A DNA stretch of 64,000 nucleotides from CAZSLC01 sp964607675 (GTDB taxonomy: Bacteria > Bacteroidota > Bacteroidia > Bacteroidales > UBA932): the NCBI GenBank assembly GCA_964607675.1, contig CAZSLC010000010.1, forward strand, positions 1 to 64,000, written 5' to 3'. The notes below the pieces were generated by a model that had not been told where the DNA came from, made no database searches, and saw only the letters and a list, made by a program, of their open reading frames with translations. Within the stretch, counting starts at the first letter, position 1. Each line of letters opens with the position of its first letter. This document shows positions 34,508-43,872 of this stretch, piece after piece. A program made the position numbers and the translations under genes.

Positions 34508-35854
34508 ATGTTTGATTTCACTCAATTTAATCCGTGGTCACTTTTTGTAGATTTAGGTTTTATTTTTATTTTACTCTTGATAGGCAAATTTATTAGGGTA
34601 AAAGTTAAATTTGTACAAAGACTATTTATTCCTCCAAGTTTAATAGCAGGATTGTTGGGGCTTATTTTGGGTCCAAATGGTGTAGGTATCATCCCGTTTT
34701 CAGATAATTTAGGCACCTACTCAGCAATACTCATTGCCCTTGTCTTCGGGGCTTTACCATTCTCTTCCCCTAATATTCCGATGAAGGATATTGCTAAAAG
34801 GGTAGGGCCTGTGTGGGCATATGCACAATTGGGAATGTTACTCCAGTGGGCATTAATCGGTCTTTTTGGAATTTTCTGTCTGAAACTGATATGGCCAGAA
34901 TTAAATGATGCATTCGGTATTATGCTTTCTGCTGGTTTTTATGGGGGCCATGGCACAGCTGCTGCACTTGGAAGTGCTTTTGACAATCTTGGGTGGAGTG
35001 ATGCACAGAGCCTTGGAATGACCACTGCAACAGTTGGTGTAGTATGTGCCATTGTAGGGGGGTTGATTATGATTAAATGGGGGGCAAAACACCATCACAC
35101 CTCTTTTATCACAGATTTTAATGACCTCCCACAAGAGTATCGTACTGGACTCCTTCCGGAGGATAAAAGAGATCCAATTGGAATATCAACAACCTCTTCA
35201 ATTTCAATAGATTCTCTCACTTTTCATCTTGCACTTGTCTTTGCTGTGGCGTTTTTAGGATATTTGGCGAGTCAAGGGGTAAAAATGATATACCCAAAAT
35301 TAGAGTTACCTGTATTTAGTTGTGCATTCATATTTGGTCTAATTCTAAAAAGAGTATTTGACACTGTAAAAGTATCTCGTTATGTTTGCCCTATTACAAC
35401 ACAAAGACTGAGTAGCACATTTACCGATCTCTTAGTTGCATGTGGAGTAGCATCAATCAAATTGGGGGTAATTGTAAAGTATGCTCTACCGCTAATAGTT
35501 TTGATTGTAGCTGGAATCATCTTAGTATGGTTTATTACCTTTTATTTTGGAAAAAAACTCAGTAAAACATATTGGTTCGAACGCAGTATATTTGCTTGGG
35601 GGTGGTGGACAGGGACAATGGCAATGGGAATTGCCCTTTTAAGAATAGTAGATCCTAAGTCTGCGAGTAAAGCAATGGATGACTATGCTTTAGCCTATCT
35701 TCCTATTGCACCAGTTGAAATTTTATTAATTACACTCGTTCCAGTCATGTTTATGAATGGTATGGGAATATGGCTCCTCTTATCTTGCTTAGCGATATCA
35801 ATAATAATCATTTTCTTAGCCATCAAAGCAGGATGGTGGCAAAAGAAAAATTAA
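34508..35854 (+). CDS. gltS: Sodium/glutamate symporter (GltS/ESS family)
   Basis: 448 residues with about 11-12 transmembrane segments. The ESS-family signatures are FIPPSLIAGLLGLILGP near the N terminus, GFYGGHGTAAALG in the middle and a second inverted half with VACGVASIKLGVI. GltS imports L- or D-glutamate with Na+. It has a longer central loop (HHHTSFITDFNDLPQEYRTG) than the E. coli protein. Coding next to two peptidase lipoproteins suggests uptake of released glutamate. Confidence 0.85.
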   Translation: MFDFTQFNPWSLFVDLGFIFILLLIGKFIRVKVKFVQRLFIPPSLIAGLLGLILGPNGVGIIPFSDNLGTYSAILIALVFGALPFSSPNIPMKDIAKRVGPVWAYAQLGMLLQWALIGLFGIFCLKLIWPELNDAFGIMLSAGFYGGHGTAAALGSAFDNLGWSDAQSLGMTTATVGVVCAIVGGLIMIKWGAKHHHTSFITDFNDLPQEYRTGLLPEDKRDPIGISTTSSISIDSLTFHLALVFAVAFLGYLASQGVKMIYPKLELPVFSCAFIFGLILKRVFDTVKVSRYVCPITTQRLSSTFTDLLVACGVASIKLGVIVKYALPLIVLIVAGIILVWFITFYFGKKLSKTYWFERSIFAWGWWTGTMAMGIALLRIVDPKSASKAMDDYALAYLPIAPVEILLITLVPVMFMNGMGIWLLLSCLAISIIIIFLAIKAGWWQKKN

Positions 35855-35868
35855 AGTAAATTTAAATT

Positions 35869-36177
35869 ATGTTTTGTAAAAATTGCGGAAAAGAAATTAG
35901 CGATCAATCCACATTTTGTGAAAATTGTGGTACACCAGTTAATATTGTCAACGATATTGTTGATAATTCAAGTCCTAAAAATTGGTTGTTAGCCCTTTTA
36001 CTTAGCATCTTCTTTGGTTCACTTGGAATACACAGATTCTATGTAGGGAAAATAGGGACTGGTATTTTAATGCTCATCACACTTGGGGGATGTGGTATTT
36101 GGACACTTATAGACATTATTATTATTATTTGTGGTAATTTCACCGATAATGATGGTAAAGTGCTTCAGAATAGATAG
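35869..36177 (+). CDS. Zinc-ribbon plus TM2-domain membrane protein
   Basis: 102 residues. The first 25 form a zinc ribbon with two Cys-x-x-Cys pairs (CKNCG, CENCG). A TM2 domain follows: hydrophobic helix, GIHRFYVGKIGTG loop, then a second helix ending in the conserved Asp (WTLIDI). Inner-membrane protein of unknown role. Its 3' end overlaps the following DUF2752 gene by 29 bases. Confidence 0.9.
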   Translation: MFCKNCGKEISDQSTFCENCGTPVNIVNDIVDNSSPKNWLLALLLSIFFGSLGIHRFYVGKIGTGILMLITLGGCGIWTLIDIIIIICGNFTDNDGKVLQNR

Positions 36178-36481
36178 ACTTTATTTTGTATTTTACACTA
36201 TTTTATTTTTCCCAGTACTACTATTTATAATTCCGTCGGAAGATATATATAATGGGAATACGATATGTCTATTCAAAACCATCTTGGGAGTAGAGTGTTG
36301 GGGATGTGGTATGACGAGAGCATTTTTCGCATCAATACATGGAAATATGTCACTTGCAATTAACTACAATCCTCTGATTATAATTGTAATACCATTTATC
36401 ATCTCATTTTGGTTTATACTCTTAATTAGGATTAAAAATTCAATTTTTAACCCATTTAAAAATAATTTTGTAATTATATAA
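36149..36481 (+). CDS. DUF2752 membrane protein
   Basis: About 110 residues with three hydrophobic segments. The CLFKTILGVECWGCGMTRAF motif (Cys-x-x-Cys, Thr-Arg) is the DUF2752 hallmark. ATGs at 36149 and 36152 are both possible and lie inside the TM2 gene. A GTG at 36131 is also in frame but less likely. Function unknown; it recurs beside TM2 proteins in Bacteroidota. Confidence 0.85.
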   Translation: MMVKCFRIDRLYFVFYTILFFPVLLFIIPSEDIYNGNTICLFKTILGVECWGCGMTRAFFASIHGNMSLAINYNPLIIIVIPFIISFWFILLIRIKNSIFNPFKNNFVII

Positions 36482-36491
36482 AATAATTAAA

Positions 36492-36824
36492 ATGAAAGTT
36501 GAACAAAAAAATTGCCCACCCAATTCGGTTTTAGCATTGGTCTTGATGATAATATCTTTCTATATTCCATTTGGTGGCTTTATTCTTTCAATAATTGCAC
36601 TAGTGCTATCTAACAATTCACTAAAAGCTTATAATGAAAACCCTGGAATGTATCGCTCAAAAATGATTCCAGAGGCAACAAGGGTGATGTCAATAATCGG
36701 TATCTGTTTTAATATTGCTTTGACAGTAGCCCTAATTGTGATAATATCATTAGGTGTATTTAGTTCAATTATACCTTTCCTAAGTGATTTAGACTTGGAT
36801 GTATGCTATCTGTTGATGCAATAG
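36492..36824 (+). CDS. Small membrane protein, DUF4190 / CCC-motif type
   Basis: 110 residues with two main hydrophobic segments: SVLALVLMIISFYIPFGGFI followed by a short loop and IIGICFNIALTVALIVIISLG. The N-terminal CPPNSVLALV and the SNNSLKAYNENPG loop match small DUF4190-like proteins that follow TM2/DUF2752 genes. Function unknown. It ends one base before the convergent elbB stop. Confidence 0.75.
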   Translation: MKVEQKNCPPNSVLALVLMIISFYIPFGGFILSIIALVLSNNSLKAYNENPGMYRSKMIPEATRVMSIIGICFNIALTVALIVIISLGVFSSIIPFLSDLDLDVCYLLMQ

Positions 36825-36825
36825 C

Positions 36826-37491
36826 TTAAAATGATAGTTTTTCAATCCCATTTATCATTTTCATTGCCCCCTCAAGGATGATAATTGGGGTTGCGTTGTT
36901 GCACATATAACAGGGGGTAGTTACAACTTTGTTTTTTACATCGACAACTGCATCGCTCGCACTTGATTCTTTTACTATTGCACCAAATTTATCTTCAACC
37001 TCTTTACAGAGAGGAGTGTTAGGACCAAGAGTAATAGTTATGTTTCTATCTTTGAGTATCTTCGCTATCAATATTGGAGAGATACACATAGCTCCAATGG
37101 CCTTGTTGCTATTATAGAAAGCGAGAACTATGTTTTTAATTGCTGGTAAAATAGTGAAAGAAAGACCATCAAAGGCAAATGTAAATAGATTTTTTGCCGC
37201 ACCAAATCCACCTGGGAAAATGACTGCATCATAATCATTTGCCTCCAGTTTACTTAATGGGAGCACATTGCCCCTTGCAATACGCGCTGATTCGATAAGT
37301 ACATTCCTTGATTGTTCCATCTCTTTGTCAGTGATATGGTCAATTACGTGTTTTTGCACAATATCTGGAGCGAATATCTGGTATTTGCCTCCATAGTGCC
37401 CAATAGCCATTAGTGCTGATACTGACTCATGAATCTCCGATCCATCTTTGGGTCCACACCCTGAAAGAATGACTGCATAATTTTTTCCCAT
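36826..37491 (-). CDS. elbB: ElbB glyoxalase-like protein (DJ-1/PfpI family)
   Basis: 221 residues. SGCGPKDGSEIHE at the N terminus, VIFPGGFGAAKNL and the nucleophile elbow GAMCISP (Cys136) are the ElbB set. E. coli ElbB (YhbL-like) has glyoxalase activity and was linked to isoprenoid synthesis. Expected to be cytoplasmic, removing reactive dicarbonyls. Single gene on the minus strand; no convincing -7 box was seen directly upstream. Confidence 0.92.
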   Translation of the reverse strand: MGKNYAVILSGCGPKDGSEIHESVSALMAIGHYGGKYQIFAPDIVQKHVIDHITDKEMEQSRNVLIESARIARGNVLPLSKLEANDYDAVIFPGGFGAAKNLFTFAFDGLSFTILPAIKNIVLAFYNSNKAIGAMCISPILIAKILKDRNITITLGPNTPLCKEVEDKFGAIVKESSASDAVVDVKNKVVTTPCYMCNNATPIIILEGAMKMINGIEKLSF

Positions 37492-37554
37492 AATACTATC
37501 TTTAAATTATATATCTTCGTAAATATAATATATTTGTTTAACTTATTAAAAAGG

Positions 37555-39201
37555 TTATTCAATTTGCTTCTCTTCTTGAACTTGTTGCCGAAATATCCTT
37601 TTTGCATTTAGTTTCGGATACTCTTTAGAATTTGCGATTTGATATCCAAAATCGAAGAAGAGCTCTACCTCTTGGAGAAGTCCGCTATAATCATCACTCG
37701 AAGAGCATTGATCAGTCGGTTTGTGATAAATTGTCCTCCAATACTCTTCAATTTTCTTTGCTGACCACTCTTTACCATATTTTTCGCTATCATTCCACCC
37801 CTTTGCAAACATTGCTGGCACCCCCTTTAGTACAAATGGAAAATGATCGGAACGATAGAACATTCCGTTGGAAGCATCGGGATCAGGCATCACATACCTA
37901 CCGTGCCGATTAGCCACCTCAGCCATCAAATCATCTAAGGAGGAGTATCCGAAACCAGTAATGGTCACATCATTGTTTTTACCCCATAAAGGATATACAT
38001 CTAAATTGATTACTGCGGCTATACTATCAGTAGGGAAAAGGGGATTTTCTACATAATATGTCGAGCCCCAAAGACCTGACTCCTCGCAGGAGGGGATGAG
38101 AAATACCACATTTCTCCTCGGAGCTGATTTGAGTGCTTTGTAACACTTTGCAATTTCCAAAGCCCAAGCCACAGCGACAGCATTATCACTTGCTCCGTTG
38201 ATAATAGTGTCTCCGTCAATTGGTTTTCCAATACCCAAATGGTCCCAGTGCCCAACATATACTATGCTCTCTTTAGTGGGTTTCTCAGCCTCAATAAAAC
38301 CAATTACATTTGGGGTTTCATCCCTTGTAAATGTGTTTTTCATTGATACGGTAGCACTTGATTTTAGATCAAATGGTTTGAAATCAGGAGATTTAGCCTG
38401 AGAAACGAGTTCGTCCAAGTCATAACCATTTTTTGAGAAAAAATCACGCGCAATGGTGTTGGAAATCCACCCCTCAAGTGGACAGTAGTATGCATCCTTG
38501 TCCCTCTCGGCAAGGTAGAGTTTGCTCCTGGCAGAGGCATTTACTACGCTCCAAGAATATCCTGCTCCCAAATCATCATGGATGATTAAAACCCCTTTGA
38601 CCCCTTGTTTTGCCCCCTCCATTAGCTTATACTTCCATCTTCCATAAAATGTCATCACATTTCCCTCAAAATAATCATTGTTCTCACTGCCGAGTCCAGG
38701 ATCATTAACAATGACAACGGCAATTTTTTCATTTTTATTTTCAATTCCAGCATAGTCATCTTTCCCATATTCAGGTGCTACTATTCCATAACCAGCAAAG
38801 AACATTGGGGCATCGTCAATGTTTATTTCCTCTTCAAATCTTTTAGAAAATGCTGTAAAGTCCCTATATCTCTCCAGTTTCATTTTGCCCTTTGGAGTAT
38901 TTATTATCATATTCTTAGAGCACTCTGTCTTGGACAATACCATTTCAAAATATTGATAATAACTACTATCTGAATATGGCTTTAAGCCAATTTTACTCAT
39001 TTTAGAGGATATATATTTGACACTTTTCTCTGCCCCTTCTGTAAATGGTTTCCTCCCAGCCATGCTATCTGCAGCGAGAGCCATGGTGTTCTCTCTTAAA
39101 GATTCAATTGAGGCTGTTTTAACAGCCCTTTCAACAATATTTGAAGTATTACAAGAGATTAGAGCAATGATATAAAATGAAATTAAAAATATTTTTTTCA
39201 T
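37555..39201 (-). CDS. M28 zinc exopeptidase lipoprotein with PA domain
   Basis: 548 residues, with the lipobox cysteine at 17 (IALISC). A protease-associated insert (about 130-250, MFFAGYGIVAPEYG) precedes or interrupts the M28 catalytic domain. Zinc ligands are seen as HWDHLG (His321), NGASDNA, CEESG, NLDVYPLWG and RSDHFPF. The family removes N-terminal amino acids from peptides. The lipid anchor suggests work in the periplasm or at the surface. Divergent from the M1 aminopeptidase; both have -7 boxes within 27 bases of each other. Confidence 0.92.
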   Translation of the reverse strand: MKKIFLISFYIIALISCNTSNIVERAVKTASIESLRENTMALAADSMAGRKPFTEGAEKSVKYISSKMSKIGLKPYSDSSYYQYFEMVLSKTECSKNMIINTPKGKMKLERYRDFTAFSKRFEEEINIDDAPMFFAGYGIVAPEYGKDDYAGIENKNEKIAVVIVNDPGLGSENNDYFEGNVMTFYGRWKYKLMEGAKQGVKGVLIIHDDLGAGYSWSVVNASARSKLYLAERDKDAYYCPLEGWISNTIARDFFSKNGYDLDELVSQAKSPDFKPFDLKSSATVSMKNTFTRDETPNVIGFIEAEKPTKESIVYVGHWDHLGIGKPIDGDTIINGASDNAVAVAWALEIAKCYKALKSAPRRNVVFLIPSCEESGLWGSTYYVENPLFPTDSIAAVINLDVYPLWGKNNDVTITGFGYSSLDDLMAEVANRHGRYVMPDPDASNGMFYRSDHFPFVLKGVPAMFAKGWNDSEKYGKEWSAKKIEEYWRTIYHKPTDQCSSSDDYSGLLQEVELFFDFGYQIANSKEYPKLNAKRIFRQQVQEEKQIE

Positions 39202-39223
39202 AAATTTTTATTATTACAATCCC

Positions 39224-39231
39224 CAAAGATA
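39224..39231 (-). promoter_or_regulatory. -7 box of the M28 peptidase gene
   Basis: TATCTTTG on the minus strand, 22 bases before the ATG at 39201. Confidence 0.6.
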
Positions 39232-39250
39232 CTATTTTTGAATAATGTAA

Positions 39251-39258
39251 TATATTTG
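39251..39258 (+). promoter_or_regulatory. -7 box of the M1 aminopeptidase gene
   Basis: TATATTTG, 18 bases before the ATG at 39277. It rules out the in-frame TTG at 39238 as start. Confidence 0.65.
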
Positions 39259-39276
39259 TATAAAAAGGATTATTCA

Positions 39277-41742
39277 ATGAAAAAGATACTAATCATAATT
39301 GCAGTAGCGGTTGTCGGTGTTTTAGGCTATTTTTATTTAATTAGAAATAGTTCCAAAATAGAAAAAGGGGTTTCATACACACTTGCACAACAAAGAAAAG
39401 AAAATATTGATAATGTAGAATATAGAATTGATTTTTATGTTCCTGAAAACAAACAAGATACGGTAAAGGGAGAGATCACAGTCTCATTTGATGTAATCAA
39501 GAGAAGTGATATTGTTTTAGACTATGTATTTGGAGATAATATTAAATCAGTTTCATTGCCTTATATATTTGAAAATGAACATATTATAATCAATAAAACA
39601 CAAGTAAAGAAAGGACGCAACGAGGTGACAATATCATTTAACGCTGCAGATCAATCACTTAATCGAAGAGAAGATTTCCTTTATACACTACTTGTCCCAG
39701 ATCGTTCGAGAACACTATTTCCATGTTTCGACCAACCCAATATAAAAGCTAAATATCAACTTTCACTCTCAATCCCTAAAGACTGGAAGGGAATTAGTAA
39801 TAGTGCGGTAGTTGCAAATGATGTAGTAACAAATGAGAATAGTATGAAAATATTACGCTTTGCTCAAACAGAACCTCTTAGTACATACCTATTCTCTTTT
39901 GTAGCAGGTGATTTACAAAAGGAGACACGCACTAAAAATAATCGATCTATTTCCCTATATCATAAAGAATCTGATCCTAAAAAAATAGCTCAATGTGATC
40001 ATGTGATTGGACAAATATTCTCATCTATTGAGTGGCTTGAAAATTATACTGGAATTAAATATCCATTTTCAAAATATGACCTTATAGTCTTGCCTGGATT
40101 TCAATATGGGGGAATGGAGCATACTGGAGCTACTCTTTATAACGATAGAAAAATCTTTCTTAATGAGAACCCTACATTAAATGAACAACTTAGTAGGACA
40201 CAATTAATTGCACATGAGACTGCTCATATGTGGTTCGGAGATTTAGTTACCATGGATTGGTTCAGTGATGTATGGACCAAAGAGGTATTTGCCAATTATT
40301 TTGCATCTCAAATTATTAAACCTCTTTTTCCTGAAATTAACCATGATCTATCATTTATGATGAGCTATTTCCCGGGTTCATACTCTGAAGATCGAACAGA
40401 AGGGACAAACCCTATCCAACAACAGCTTGTCAATCTTAATCAAGCAGGATTGGTATATGGCAATATCATATATCAAAAGAGCCCGATAGTAATGAATATG
40501 TTGATTGACAAAGTGGGAGAGGAGTTGTTTCAAAGGGGAATAAGAGAATATCTTACTCGCTATTCTTATGGAAATGCTACTTGGGATGATCTCATTACTA
40601 TCCTTGATGATCTTTGTGATGAAGACTTAAGGAGTTGGAGCAATTGCTGGGTTCATGAAAAAGGGATGCCAGAGATTGAAATGTCACGCATGGCAGACTC
40701 ACTTAAGATACAACAATTGGCAAACATTAAAGGGCAAAACATCCTATTTAAAATAGATGACACGACTGTAAATGTATATTTATCGGAAAGAGATCTTACC
40801 ATACCAATTAAAAAAGGGGCAAAAAATATTATTCCCAATTGTAACGGAAAGAGTTATGGGTACTTCAATTGGGGGGAGAAAGATATGATAAATACTGTAA
40901 AAACTCTCAATTCTGTTTTAGACCCCATTTTACGTGGTTCTATATTGATAATGATACATGAAGCGGTAATTAGGGGCGATATTGATGCCAGTACATTTAT
41001 AAATGAAATGTCCAATTATTTAGATAATGAGAAAAATCAACTTCTCTATTCTCTTGCAATTTCATACGTAACAGAGTGCTATTTACAATTTGAAACAGTC
41101 CCTAACGAACACCTTGAGTCTATTTTATGGAACATATTTCAAAATGACAATGACTCATCTCGCAGAATCATTGCGTTACGAGCCTATGTAGGGATAATGG
41201 ATTCCAAAAATGCGCTATCTAATATAAACCATCTATATCTTGATGAGAAACAATTAGAAAACAAAAAGATATCTATGAGAGATCAAATATCTATATGCTA
41301 TGAACTTTCACTTCACCATCCAGAAAAGGCAGAGGAACTCCTTTCGATTCAAAGGGGGAGAATAAAAGATCCGAATCTTCTAAAAGAATTTGAATTTGTT
41401 TCACCAGCAGTGAGTCCATCTCTCTCCAAGAGAGATTCAGTGTTTCATTCTCTGCTTTTAGCAGAGAATAGGGAGATAGAACCATGGGCAGGAAGATCAT
41501 TGTCATTGTTAAATCACCGTCTCAGAGAGGTTGATTCGAGAAAGTATATAATGGAAGGATTATCAGAGGTTCAAGAGGTGCAACAAACAGGGGATATATT
41601 CTTTCCAAAGAGTTGGGCCTCATCACTGTTAAGAAATCATCTTCCACAAGTAGTAAAAGACTCTGTCAATCTCTTTTTTATGGATAAACCCAATTATCCC
41701 AAAATGCTGAAAAATAAAATATTAATGAATGTAATTAATTGA
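39277..41742 (+). CDS. M1-family aminopeptidase (membrane-anchored)
   Basis: 821 residues from the ATG at 39277. One N-terminal hydrophobic anchor (4-20). The exopeptidase motif is GGMEHTGA (GxMEN variant with His for Asn), and the zinc site is His313-Glu314-x-x-His317 with Glu336 18 residues on. The C-terminal half is an ERAP1/HEAT-like helical domain. Cleaves N-terminal residues from peptides in the periplasm. The anchor has no lipobox cysteine, unlike the neighbouring peptidases. Confidence 0.92.
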   Translation: MKKILIIIAVAVVGVLGYFYLIRNSSKIEKGVSYTLAQQRKENIDNVEYRIDFYVPENKQDTVKGEITVSFDVIKRSDIVLDYVFGDNIKSVSLPYIFENEHIIINKTQVKKGRNEVTISFNAADQSLNRREDFLYTLLVPDRSRTLFPCFDQPNIKAKYQLSLSIPKDWKGISNSAVVANDVVTNENSMKILRFAQTEPLSTYLFSFVAGDLQKETRTKNNRSISLYHKESDPKKIAQCDHVIGQIFSSIEWLENYTGIKYPFSKYDLIVLPGFQYGGMEHTGATLYNDRKIFLNENPTLNEQLSRTQLIAHETAHMWFGDLVTMDWFSDVWTKEVFANYFASQIIKPLFPEINHDLSFMMSYFPGSYSEDRTEGTNPIQQQLVNLNQAGLVYGNIIYQKSPIVMNMLIDKVGEELFQRGIREYLTRYSYGNATWDDLITILDDLCDEDLRSWSNCWVHEKGMPEIEMSRMADSLKIQQLANIKGQNILFKIDDTTVNVYLSERDLTIPIKKGAKNIIPNCNGKSYGYFNWGEKDMINTVKTLNSVLDPILRGSILIMIHEAVIRGDIDASTFINEMSNYLDNEKNQLLYSLAISYVTECYLQFETVPNEHLESILWNIFQNDNDSSRRIIALRAYVGIMDSKNALSNINHLYLDEKQLENKKISMRDQISICYELSLHHPEKAEELLSIQRGRIKDPNLLKEFEFVSPAVSPSLSKRDSVFHSLLLAENREIEPWAGRSLSLLNHRLREVDSRKYIMEGLSEVQEVQQTGDIFFPKSWASSLLRNHLPQVVKDSVNLFFMDKPNYPKMLKNKILMNVIN

Positions 41743-41752
41743 ATCTATCTCA

Positions 41753-43714
41753 CTAATTGATGAGATCAGATTCTATATGACATGGTATCGTGGCCCAAAA
41801 AGTAGATCCTTTCCCTTCCACCGAATCTACCCCAATTTTCCCTCCAGCACGATCGGTGATGGATTTACATATAGACATTCCAAGACCAGTCCCTTGGGTA
41901 AATTCGTCAGCCTTGTAAAATCTATCAAACAATTTTGCAATATGCTCTTTAGCGATTCCCTTCCCTGTGTCAGATACGTATATTTTAATCTCATTTTTTC
42001 TAATGGACAATCCCATTGTAATTTTCCCTGCTTGAGTAAATTTAATAGCATTTGTTAAAAAATTGGTATATAGTTGCAGAAGTCGATTTTTATCCCAATC
42101 TATTATATATTTTTGATCAGGAAAATCTTTGATAAATTTAATCTTAGAAGTGTCAATTTTGTTTTCAAAGGAGATATACAAATCATTCAAGAAAGAATTA
42201 ATCTCAAAAGGACTAATGACTATTTTGTTAGATTCAGCTTTTGAAAACAGAAGTAAATCATTAATCAATTTGAGTAAAAGGTCGCTATTGGTTTTAATGA
42301 TGTGGACAAATTGCTCCCTCCCTTCAATGTTCTCTTTACTCGATAATAGTTCAGAAAATCCCAATATTGCATTGAGTGGTGTTCTTATCTCATGGCTCAT
42401 ATTGGCAAGGAAAGTGGTTTTCAACAAATCAGCCTCCTTTGCTTTATCAAGAGCTACCGATAATTGGTGTCCTGTTGATTTTAGTTTTGAATTGAACCTT
42501 CTTTCTTTTATATAAGATATTGTTAAAACTGAAATAATGATGGCAAGAGCAACTATCAACCATATCGTGGTAAATCTTTTATTTGCTGCAACTTTAAGTT
42601 GCAAATCTCTTTTTTCAAGCTCCTTAGAGATCAAATTGTTAGATATCGCCAATTCGTTAAGATGGAAAGTAGTGATATCCATTCTCAACGAGTCTGAAAG
42701 GTCAATGTGCTTCTTATAGTCTTGAGTAGCATTTTTATAATCCCCAGCTAACACTTTGACATCTGCACGATCCTTTAAAATACGGATAGCCTCTTTTTTT
42801 GTATTAATCTTATTGAAATAGTCTATTAGCTCATTATATGCTGATATAGATTTAGCATAATCCCCGGTTTCACAATAATATATCGCTTTCGATTCCAAAT
42901 AGAAATCTGTTTGCATTATCTTTGAATTGTGTTGTTGTTCGCACTTGTAGAGTTCCTTCTTTGCTTTCTCAACATCTTTCAATCTACTATATGCTATTAG
43001 ACGGCCGCAGGTATTGACAAATCTAAATGAATCATTTGAACTATTTGGGCTCCTTTTCTCCATGACAGAAACAAGAGAATCTGATAAATTAGAAATTCTA
43101 ATCATCTCGTGATAATCTTTCATTGAGTCCATAACAAATATCAAATTGTAACAGATAGCATTGGACATATTAAAAATATCCTCGTTTTTCAAAAAATAGT
43201 TTAATGCATCTTTATAATATTTCAACGCCTCATAGCTCATATCCATATAAGAATAGACATCTCCGAGAGACATTTTACTTATTGCAATACCAAACCCAGA
43301 TCCTTCATTTTTAGCCTCCTCTTGCATATTGTGTGCACCTGCAACAGCCCTGTCAAAATATCCTGAAACACTATAATTATTAATAAGGTAACTCCATAGA
43401 TAATAATAATTTTGTTCTAATTTGTACTCTTTACACATAACCTTAAGCTCTTTATCTAATATCTCAAGAGAATCTGTTTGACCTAAAACATAATGTCGAA
43501 AAAATTTTAAAGAGCGTACAGAGGCCTTATCCTCAGGAGTACCATTGACAACATCTTTTTCCAAATTTGTCCATAATTCATAAAAAGAGTCATTGGCAAT
43601 ATTTAATTTACACTTTTCGATACGAGAAGATAATTCTTTATCCTTGTGTGTGCCATAAATATCAGTCGTTTGTATGAGAAAAATGATAGAAAGAAGTATA
43701 AGTAGATTTTTCAT
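41753..43714 (-). CDS. TPR-sensor histidine kinase
   Basis: 653 residues. A signal peptide (1-21) leads into a periplasmic helical region with TPR-like repeats (about 130-340, e.g. MSYEALKYYKDALNYFLKNED). One transmembrane helix lies near 383-402, followed by a coiled linker and a HisKA domain (MSHEIRTPLNAILGF, His441). The HATPase follows with its N box (NFLTNAIKFT), DTGKGIA and GTGLGMSI. The family autophosphorylates and passes phosphate to a response regulator. No response regulator is encoded in this window and there is no receiver domain, so it is an orphan here. Confidence 0.93.
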   Translation of the reverse strand: MKNLLILLSIIFLIQTTDIYGTHKDKELSSRIEKCKLNIANDSFYELWTNLEKDVVNGTPEDKASVRSLKFFRHYVLGQTDSLEILDKELKVMCKEYKLEQNYYYLWSYLINNYSVSGYFDRAVAGAHNMQEEAKNEGSGFGIAISKMSLGDVYSYMDMSYEALKYYKDALNYFLKNEDIFNMSNAICYNLIFVMDSMKDYHEMIRISNLSDSLVSVMEKRSPNSSNDSFRFVNTCGRLIAYSRLKDVEKAKKELYKCEQQHNSKIMQTDFYLESKAIYYCETGDYAKSISAYNELIDYFNKINTKKEAIRILKDRADVKVLAGDYKNATQDYKKHIDLSDSLRMDITTFHLNELAISNNLISKELEKRDLQLKVAANKRFTTIWLIVALAIIISVLTISYIKERRFNSKLKSTGHQLSVALDKAKEADLLKTTFLANMSHEIRTPLNAILGFSELLSSKENIEGREQFVHIIKTNSDLLLKLINDLLLFSKAESNKIVISPFEINSFLNDLYISFENKIDTSKIKFIKDFPDQKYIIDWDKNRLLQLYTNFLTNAIKFTQAGKITMGLSIRKNEIKIYVSDTGKGIAKEHIAKLFDRFYKADEFTQGTGLGMSICKSITDRAGGKIGVDSVEGKGSTFWATIPCHIESDLIN

Positions 43715-43734
43715 ATAGTTCAGTTAATTAGGGG

Positions 43735-43742
43735 CAAAGATA
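43735..43742 (-). promoter_or_regulatory. -7 box of the sensor kinase gene
   Basis: TATCTTTG on the minus strand, 20 bases before the ATG at 43714 and downstream of the terminator at 43798-43773. Confidence 0.6.
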
Positions 43743-43772
43743 GTACATCCATCAAAATAAATAAATAAAATA

Positions 43773-43798
43773 AAGGCTGCAAAAATTTGCAACCCTTA
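43773..43798 (-). terminator. Terminator between the thioredoxin and sensor kinase genes
   Basis: On the minus strand AAGGGTTGCAAA pairs with TTTGCAGCCTT (one bulge, one wobble) and is followed by TATTTTATTTATTT. It lies 75 bases past the thioredoxin stop. Confidence 0.6.
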
Positions 43799-43872
43799 TT
43801 TTAACCTAAACTTAACCTATGAAAAAACTATTCTGATTAATAGTTGTACAATAAGCGTGCCAAAGATTGTTC

